A stretch of 64,000 nt of DNA, taken from contig NC_091104.1 of assembly GCF_024713975.1 (NCBI RefSeq), forward strand, positions 11,303,580 through 11,367,579, written 5' to 3'. Of this stretch, positions 57,351 to 64,000 are shown piece after piece. The position numbers and the translations under genes were made by a program. The DNA comes from Paralichthys olivaceus (taxonomy: Eukaryota; Chordata; Actinopteri; Pleuronectiformes; Paralichthyidae). Numbering within the stretch: the stretch's first letter is position 1; each line of letters opens with the position of its first letter. Below the pieces are notes generated by a model that saw only the letters and a program-made list of their open reading frames with translations, did not search any database and was not told where the DNA came from.

Positions 57351-59286
57351 GGGCTTGGAAACAAAATTGAGAAATGATCATTAAAATGCTTTAGTTGGTT
57401 TAAAAAGAAGCAGTGCTGATATTTCAAAGCTGCTGCACAAAAAAACTTCTGTCTTACGTCTGCAATGTAATCGCTAAACAACGTATTATATTTTAAAGAC
57501 CGTGCAGCCTCTGTTAAGAAAAAACTCTGATGCTCACAAATAAAAGAGAGGAGGAGTTCTTACCATAGGTCTGCTGAAAATGTTCCCGAAGGGTAAAGTT
57601 AAGAGACACGTCTGGAACATCTGTGTACACTGAGCTCCTGGTGAAAGTATACGGCAAGTCAGAGGGGAGATGTGCTATGAGTGGGTTTGTATACACAGTT
57701 GCATTCTTCCACACCCTTGGCCAAGGAGTTTAATACATCAACTTGTTTATGAAAGAGTCAAATTTTTGGTCCCTGCACACATTAGAGACACGTATGCTGA
57801 AGTTGCAGCGCACTGAATGTTTGGAGAGAACCTGAAACTGCAGTTCACCAAATGTATTGAATTTATCAATGCTACCGCGGACTATAAACAATTCTACTGT
57901 GACATCTTATTTTATTAATCATAAAATAAAACTGTTAAATGATACTGTTACACAATGTTTACTAATATAACAACAGTCTACGAAGCCAAAAGGAAGTATC
58001 AACTCACTGATTTATAAACAGTTCATATGAATGTCATCTATCTAATTTAACCAAATAGCATGATTATGTTACTATGTAATACCTCACTCTATTCTTTTAT
58101 GTAGAGATATCATGAATTAATGCTTTTAGATTCCCAAAAAATATTCAGATTGTCTAAAGTTAATAATTCATAACTCTTAATTAATGTATTATCCTTCCCT
58201 TATCTGTTCTTAATTTCAAGATTATAAAATGATGACAATAAAAGACTTGATGTGGATTAAAACCAAACATGGAAATGGATAGAATGCAAACTACAACCCA
58301 ACCTTTTTATCAGTATACGATGACAAGTGTTATTTGAAATATTAGTGTAGCTGAGTCACCCCTTGTATGGTCAAAATAACAACAGCCGACTTGAATCATG
58401 CAGCACATCCAGTGTGTAAGCAATCCTTTGTTATCAAAACAGCACAGAGCTTGTCCTTCCATTAGTCACAGATAAGACATTTAAATAATGATGAGACTGT
58501 TTTTTATGCCTTAGCGGACAATTTGTCATCTGTAATTTAAATGCTTTGTGGTCAAGGTTTTTTTACTTAAACTTTTTATATTGATGTAGTGAGCATATTT
58601 CAATCTATACACGCTATACTCTTGTCTTTGTCACATCTGTCATAACAGCAGGTGAAGCTGATAACATCCATGAGAAACATCACCACCTCAAGGATTGCTA
58701 AAATAGCCATGCTTTGTTTAGCAAGAATTTGTATTAATTAATTAGTAATAAGAATTTATCATATGAAGTGGAATAACTCTGAACACAATGACAAACAATA
58801 CAGTATAAAGGAAATTATACTGTCAAGGTATAAGAGGTAATTTACAAAAAAATGGAGCTGCATATGTTAAAAATACACTTAATAAATTGACTTTTTTAAG
58901 TTGTATGATTTTACATATGGAATTTCTTTTTCATGTCACTTAAGTAAACATCATATCCCAAAACCCAAATAATGAAAATCTGCAACACAAATCTGAGCCT
59001 ACAACAATTGGAAAATGTTATAATATTGTTTACTTTCTTGCCAAGAGTTACATGAAAAGATTAGTTAGCCAGTAAGCTTTAGAGAGCCAGGCTAGCAGTT
59101 TCTTTATGCTAATCTTAGTCAACTAGCTACAAGCTAGAGCTCAATATTACATATACCATACATATGGGTATCAACTGTCTTGTCTAATTATATCCAAGAA
59201 AGTGAAAAAGCATATTGCATTTCAATCTAACTTACTTCTTTAATGCCTGTTTTTAGTCAGATTTTCTAATTTGACTAAAATGAGAT
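57351..59286. other. Gap between the third and second bradykinin-type receptors
   Basis: Contains the probable upstream exon of the third receptor (left edge 57564) and AT-rich sequence without coding potential. The 3'UTR of the second receptor must lie at its right end. Confidence 0.5.
57564..57720 (-). other. Probable 5'UTR exon of the third receptor, with a candidate uORF
   Basis: Minus-strand ACCTATG is followed by GTAAGA. Joined to the acceptor at 57354-57355, a frame opening MWKNATVYTNPLIAHLPSDL (from 57714) reads across the junction and past the receptor ATG in another frame before stopping. So it would be an overlapping uORF if transcription starts upstream of 57714, which is unknown. 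Confidence 0.4.
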
Positions 59287-60315
59287 TTAGATTTTAGTAG
59301 TCTCACTATGTTTAGTTGAGTTATGATTGGGGCTGGAATAACCAAACTTCCCCCAATCCTGTTTCCTCCTGCACAACATGAGTCTAAACACTTCTCTTGC
59401 CCTCTGCTTAAAGTGCTTCCCCACAATCACGTACAGGAAAGGGTTCAATGAACTGTTGCTGTAGCCAAGGTAAGTAGTTAACTGGTTGCCAATGTCCAAT
59501 ACATAGACCCACGTACATCCAGAAATGACCTCATAATGATCCAAGGTGTCCAAGACAATGAGAATCTGGTAGGGCAGCCAGCAGAGAATAAACACAGCCA
59601 GAACTATGAGGACGAGGTACGCTGCTTTCCTCTCCACACTCCCTCTGCCGCCTTGTCTCATCTTCTGGCTGCTCTGAATGACTTTAATGATGTGGTAACT
59701 GCAGAAAGTGACAATAGGAACAGGGATAAGGAAGCCTACAATGCTGACAGTGATGTTGTAGCGCAGTCTCCAGCCTTCATGGGGGTATGCCAGGTAACAT
59801 GCATCAATGTCCAGATGAGGGAAAAACTGCACAGAGCGGAAAAGGATAGCAGGGAAGCTGAGCAAGATTCCAACAATCCAGATACTGAAGCAAATTCCAC
59901 GTGCCCAGAGGGCTCGTCTCTTCCGCCCGTGGGACAGCGGTCTGGTGAGGGCCAGGTATCTGTCCACACTCACAAGCGTAAGGAACAGCACACTGCAATA
60001 ATAATTCATCCCAATGACAATATTGATAAGTTGACACATGAGCTCCCCAAACTTCCAGTTGAACCTGTCAAGAATGGTCGCCACCCAGAATGGCAGACAG
60101 GAAACCATGAGAAGATCAGCCACTGCCAGGTTGCCCAAGTAGATGTCAGCCACAGAGCTGCGCTGCTTCTGGAGACAGAACACGCAAAGCACGAATGAGT
60201 TGCCGATCACTCCAAGAAAGCAAATGATGGACATGTAGGCTGGCTGCATGGTGTAAACCCAGTCCCATGCATCTGTGTGGTTGCAGACAAGCTCAGATGT
60301 TGAAGCATTTTCCAT
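59287..60315 (-). CDS. Bradykinin receptor, B1-like
   Basis: 342-aa rhodopsin-class receptor in a single exon. TM2 VADIYLGNLAVADLLMVSCL, RFNWKFGELMC into TM3, VDRYLALTRPLSHGRKRR, ECL2 DIDACYLAYPHEGW (human B1 has a similar PHEAW motif), CWLPYQILIVLDTLDHYEV in TM6 and SNSSLNPFLYVIVGKHF in TM7. Cys in the N-terminus (LVCNHT) and ECL3 (SGCTW) fit the second disulfide of kinin receptors; sequons at NAS, NHT. The start is well supported: an in-frame TAA lies two codons upstream of the ATG, and a splice acceptor lies farther up (exon edge about 60373). Kinin receptors signal through Gq/Gi to raise calcium in smooth muscle and endothelium (family knowledge). B1 versus B2 type is my inference from motifs and its position downstream of the B2-like gene, as in human. 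Confidence 0.85.
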   Translation of the reverse strand: MENASTSELVCNHTDAWDWVYTMQPAYMSIICFLGVIGNSFVLCVFCLQKQRSSVADIYLGNLAVADLLMVSCLPFWVATILDRFNWKFGELMCQLINIVIGMNYYCSVLFLTLVSVDRYLALTRPLSHGRKRRALWARGICFSIWIVGILLSFPAILFRSVQFFPHLDIDACYLAYPHEGWRLRYNITVSIVGFLIPVPIVTFCSYHIIKVIQSSQKMRQGGRGSVERKAAYLVLIVLAVFILCWLPYQILIVLDTLDHYEVISGCTWVYVLDIGNQLTTYLGYSNSSLNPFLYVIVGKHFKQRAREVFRLMLCRRKQDWGKFGYSSPNHNSTKHSETTKI

Positions 60316-62367
60316 GAGTTACTCCTCCTGTGAGCCGAGGATCACTGTGAAAGCTGCTGCACAGTAACAGCACCTGTAGAGGCAGAGAAATAAGGATGAG
60401 TTCAAACCTAATGTGTGTACCTGTAAAACCTTTTAACTGTGTCAACACAGTTTTGATGTTCATCGTGATTTGAGTTGTAAGTGAGAAGGAACAATTGATT
60501 TATTGGACCGTGGCTAATGGTGGTTTATCAGACTGACAGCAACAAAATTCCATTGTCAAAGACAGGAGTCGTAGCAGCGACTGGAAATTTGTTATGTAAA
60601 ATGTTATTCTCCAGCCTTGGCAAATATATTTCCATTTCTTCGTGAGAATAAACTGTTTTCGGACTCACTTGTGAAAGCAGTGTCTAAAATTATATCCCCT
60701 GAGTGGGCGGTTTTTCATGGAGGCTGTTGAGTGATATTTGAGGACTGGCATTGATACACCATGAGAAGCATATTCTGTCAACCTCAATGTCTTAAAACTT
60801 TGATACAGCAAAGATACCATTTAAAAATTGTGCAATCCGATTCTTTATAACAGTCCACATTTAACTTCTTTAGATCACAGTTTTTATTTGTTTTTGTAAG
60901 TGGCATCTTTTAGCATAGCTTGCTAATATTAGTACCACTAGACATAAAGTTTTGATTTTTGGAGCATAAGCTGTCTTACTGTCATAGGTTAGGCTGAACC
61001 CCTCTTTTTTGGGATTTGAAACAGCAGGTAATGTGCTGAGTCACAGACAAACATAAAGAAAGCTTCAATTACGTACCTCTGGTTGTATGCCTCCACCACA
61101 CAGAGCACTTTCAGTCTATGCATTTTTCTGGACAGGTCGACAGGTCACCGGGACCTTGGCCTTTGACCACTTAATTATAACCACTTCATCCGTGAGTCCA
61201 ATTGAACATTTGTACCATATTTGAGGAAATTACCTCAAGGCATTCTTGATATATGTTGTTCACAAAAATTGGACACACAACATAATGCCTCTGACCACAA
61301 AGAATGGGTGAACCTGTCGCTACACAAAACATTTTAAAAATAAATTCCTTCCTTTTCAGAGAATAGTTTCACAGACCAGTGTAAAACCTTTGAACGAAAA
61401 AGAAGTGTATGAATTGCATGCTGTCAGAATCCTGAAAGACAGACAAAAATACACAAAATAGGTCAAACTGTGTATGATTGGTGCACACTCAACCATTTGA
61501 GGTCGCTTTTTTCTGGCGTGTTTTTCATTTTCCGTTCCACAACAGTTTTCAGACCATGCAATAGTCTCCTGACCAAGATTTCCTGTTTGGCATCACATGC
61601 CTTCATTTCGGAGACAACTAGGGGTGTACCCTTGCCCACAGACCACACTGAGTCAACACTGGGCCATTAAAAGGTAGTGTGGGGAGAAATGTATAATGAG
61701 AGCAAACAGCCAGCAAAAAGGGAGCATGTTTGTGTGTCACCACTGGAAACTCGTCAACAGAATCCTGTTTTAAAGTCTGGAGATGGTGAGTCAGAAACAT
61801 AAGAAAACACTTAGCATGCAGTTGTTGGGGCTCTCTTACATTATTATATGTGTGCTTGACAGCTAAAATAATTCAGAGACTCCCATAAATCATTTGCATG
61901 TTTTATTTGATTCTTATTTTCAGAGATAAAACATTTTATATTCACGAGAGTCATCAGAAATACACGATAGCGCCTGAACATTTATATACATTATTTTACA
62001 GGTACATTTAAATCACACTAACTGTACATTCAACATACTGATATTGTTTTCCAACGTGAAAGTATAATTGTGTTGGGTTAACTTTTTTCAGCTCATGCTT
62101 ATTACTCACATGCTTGAGACACCTTTGTTAGTTCCCTGTAACACCCAGGGTAACAGTTCTGCCCCATATGACCCGAGACAAATGATCACATTTCCTGAAT
62201 GACATCTCCTCACAGAATGACTTGTTGAAAGATGGTTTAGTCACATTATTACACAATAATTTCCAGTAAAGAATTTAGGTCATTATATGAATCATTTTGA
62301 TCTGCATTTGATTATCATTCTCCACAGTCTCTGCAATTTGGACTTGGAACAGTTCAACAACAGTACT
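60316..62367. other. Gap between the second and first bradykinin-type receptors
   Basis: Holds the 5'UTR of the B1-like gene (to about 60373), a teleost repeat at 61080-61310, and the 3'UTR of the B2-like gene, whose distal minus-strand AATAAA is at about 61902-61907. No other coding potential. Confidence 0.5.
61080..61310 (+). repeat. Teleost interspersed repeat of the 'cataatgcctctgaccac' type
   Basis: Blocks 'ttggcctttgaccactta', 'cttcatccgtgagtccaatt', 'gaacatttgtaccatatttg', 'aaattacctcaaggcattct' and 'acataatgcctctgaccaca' occur in the order of a repeat that I recall from many fish genomes. Family name not assigned. Confidence 0.65.
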
Positions 62368-62372
62368 TTATT
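62366..62372 (-). other. bdkrb2: Stop codon of the B2-like gene lies within an AATAAA hexamer
   Basis: The last codons read GTG AAA TAA, so the stop overlaps AATAAA (TTTATT on plus at 62367-62372). Probably not the main poly(A) signal, as another lies 460 bases downstream. Confidence 0.4.
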
Positions 62373-63926
62373 TCACAGTCTTTAGAGTAGACAGCTGGGA
62401 GCTTGTGGACTCCATGGTTGCTCTCCTCTTAATGCTCCACTGCTTGAAGAGTTCCCCAACTTTTTTCCGGAAGTTCTTTCCTACGATGACATACAGGATG
62501 GGGTTGAGGACACTATTGAAAAAGGCTAGATAGGTTGAGATCTGGTTCAAAATGTCCAGGACATTCGAAAAGTGACACCCTCCCAGGACTTCCGCCCTAA
62601 GGAGCAAGTCCAGTACGGTGACCAGGTGGAACGGTAACCAGCAGATGAGGAAGGCCAGGAGGACTGCCAGTATCAAAGTGGTAGCCTTCTGCTCTGTTTT
62701 CTCAGCGCTGTTCCTTTGGACACGCTGGACTTTCAAAGTCTGAATAATTTTGAATGTGCAGAATGAGATGATTGAAATTGGAATGACGAAGCTAAAAATG
62801 ATCAACATCCTGTCACAGAGCATTTCCAAGGTGTGGTTTGGGTATTCCAGAAAGCAGGCATTCACATCATACTCAGGGAAATATTTCAACTTCCTGAAGA
62901 TGATTGTGGGGACACTCATGAACAATCCGAAACCCCACATCAGCAGACAGCCCAGCTTGGCATACTTGGGCCTGCGCATTCTACCATGGGACAACGGATG
63001 TACCAGTGCCAAATAGCGATCTATGCTCACCAGAACAAGGAAGTAAATGCTAGAGTAGACATTCATCTTAATGCCCAGGTTGACAAATTTGCACAGGAAC
63101 AGACCAAATGGCCAATTGAAATTATTGGCTACATTGACGGCCCAAAAGGGCAGACAGGACAACAGGACAAGGTCAGCAGCAGCCAAGTTGCTCAGGTAGA
63201 TCTCAGCAACAGTGCAGGGCTTCTTGTGGAGACAGAAAACCATCAGAACAAATATGTTCAACACAACTCCCAGCACCGTGAGGATCAGGATATACACTGG
63301 CTGACTGGTGGTGAGCCACTCCCAGCCATCGTGTTCAGGACATTGTGTGCCATTGGTTTGGTTTTGATATCCATATAAAACTGTGGTGCTGAGATCTGGG
63401 ATGCTGTGAACACAAAACAAAAAAAAAGACAATTATACACTGATGAATAAGTAAAGCTTATTTGCATTCTTGCTGGGAGTTACATGAGAAAATTGTCTCT
63501 CACGTCTTTGCAATAGATTTTAAGTTGGAGCCAGCAACTGGGTATCAGCCTGATGCAAAGCAGGCTTTCAAAAAATCAATCCATCATTTAAATGTTTTTA
63601 TTTAGGGTTAATTTCAGTGATATCAGCAGTTATAGTAGAATAATACACATTATCAGCATACACAATATATACTGTGATAATCCAAGGAGACATTTACTTT
63701 TCTTGGAAAATACTCCACAGTACAACCAGCATCCAACTTGTCACATAATATAAAATGAATCAGCTCCCATTGTTTCATTAGTTGATTATTAATGAGTCAG
63801 TTAAGTATTTTTCTCTGTGGGAGAGCCTCCACCCACTGAAGCAATGTTCATTGAAGGCTCATCCCCTGACCTGTTTCCATTGGAGCTGAACAAAAAAGTC
63901 CCTGGCTTGGTCAATGCTGAAGACAT
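62368..63926 (-). CDS. bdkrb2: Bradykinin receptor B2-like
   Basis: Kinin receptor; B2 couples mainly to Gq and mediates vasodilation, smooth-muscle contraction and pain in vertebrates (family knowledge). The main exon (63403-62368) has TM2 CTVAEIYLSNLAAADLVLLS and LPFWAVNVANNFNWPFG, both close to human B2, SIDRYLALVHPLSHGRMRR, ECL2 DVNACFLEYP, CWLPFHLVTVLDLLLRAEVL in TM6 and FNSVLNPILYVIVGKNF in TM7. The Cys pair N-terminus (TQCPEH)/ECL3 (GGCHF) is present, with sequons NQT and NGT. A Met at 63432 lies inside the intron before a clear acceptor (T-rich, then cacag), so the true start is in an upstream exon. I propose 63926-63871 (MSSALTKPGTFLFSSNGN), whose donor GTCAGG and phase fit exactly; total 363 aa (human B2 391). 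The main exon is sure, the first exon moderate. Confidence 0.85.
63404..63870. other. Predicted intron 1 of the B2-like receptor
   Basis: The acceptor has a strong T-rich tract (minus strand) ending cacag. Nothing else recognised. Confidence 0.5.
63871..63926 (-). other. bdkrb2: Predicted first coding exon of the B2-like receptor
   Basis: ATG at 63924-63926, 18 codons plus two bases, donor AACAG|GTCAGG. Joining to CATCCCAG at 63403 gives AGC (Ser) and keeps the receptor frame. Human B2 also has a spliced N-terminus. Not supported by similarity, since this part is not conserved. Confidence 0.55.
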
Positions 63927-64000
63927 TATTACTTGTACAACAAAGTTACTGAGGCAGGATACCAACATAGCAGAAGCTACACAAAAAGAGCTTTTACAAA

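Noticed and set aside
59536-60198. 220-aa plus-strand open frame
   Set aside because: Antisense shadow of the B1-like receptor coding exon; no domain and no splice or start context.
62833-63378. 181-aa plus-strand open frame
   Set aside because: Antisense shadow of the B2-like receptor.
1-64000. CRISPR arrays, prophage, integrated virus or LTR-type elements, operons
   Set aside because: None seen; the window is ordinary vertebrate chromosomal DNA with short non-coding repeats and one LINE fragment.

Overview
This 64 kb window is vertebrate nuclear DNA, almost certainly from a ray-finned (teleost, probably percomorph) fish. Genes are split by compact GT-AG introns, the proteins are closest to the vertebrate families PTPN21, SPATA7, KCNK10, GPR65 and bradykinin receptors, and the gaps hold short interspersed repeats of types common in teleost genomes. 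Nothing bacterial, viral or CRISPR-like is present. All gene models were built by hand from the sequence; exon joins were checked for GT/AG sites and for phase, and the three large models each sum to a whole number of codons.

Layout: (1) bases 1-120 hold the last codons of a plus-strand gene with a Gly/Arg-rich tail, followed by its 3'UTR; the gene is not identified. (2) About 780-16480, minus strand: PTPN21, a FERM-domain tyrosine phosphatase, 18 coding exons, 1205 aa, plus a probable non-coding first exon. (3) About 16994-22023, minus strand: SPATA7, a photoreceptor cilium protein, 12 coding exons, 595 aa. (4) 25447-41977, plus strand: KCNK10 (TREK-2), a two-pore potassium channel, 7 coding exons, 589 aa, with an 8.6 kb intron. 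(5) 41978-50143: a gene-poor gap with repeats. (6) 50144-51112, minus: GPR65-like proton-sensing receptor. (7) 51113-56240: second gene-poor gap. (8) 56241-63926, minus: three tandem bradykinin-receptor-like GPCRs, the first in transcription order clearly B2-like.

From recall, the order PTPN21-SPATA7-KCNK10-GPR65 matches human 14q31, but PTPN21 lies on the same strand as SPATA7 here, whereas I recall the two as convergent in human. The bradykinin receptors lie elsewhere on human chromosome 14 (14q32), so in this fish two ancestral blocks sit side by side. The genes do not form one pathway; grouping is by ancestry. 

Items most worth a second look: a perfect 19-bp hairpin in a PTPN21 intron; a canonical WPD aspartate in PTPN21 where the human enzyme is recalled to have Glu; a G-I-G-D second-pore filter in KCNK10; a strong hairpin just after a TATA box upstream of KCNK10; a KCNK10 first exon conserved with a human isoform; and the three-gene bradykinin receptor cluster with one divergent member. 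No wholly new biological system could be supported.
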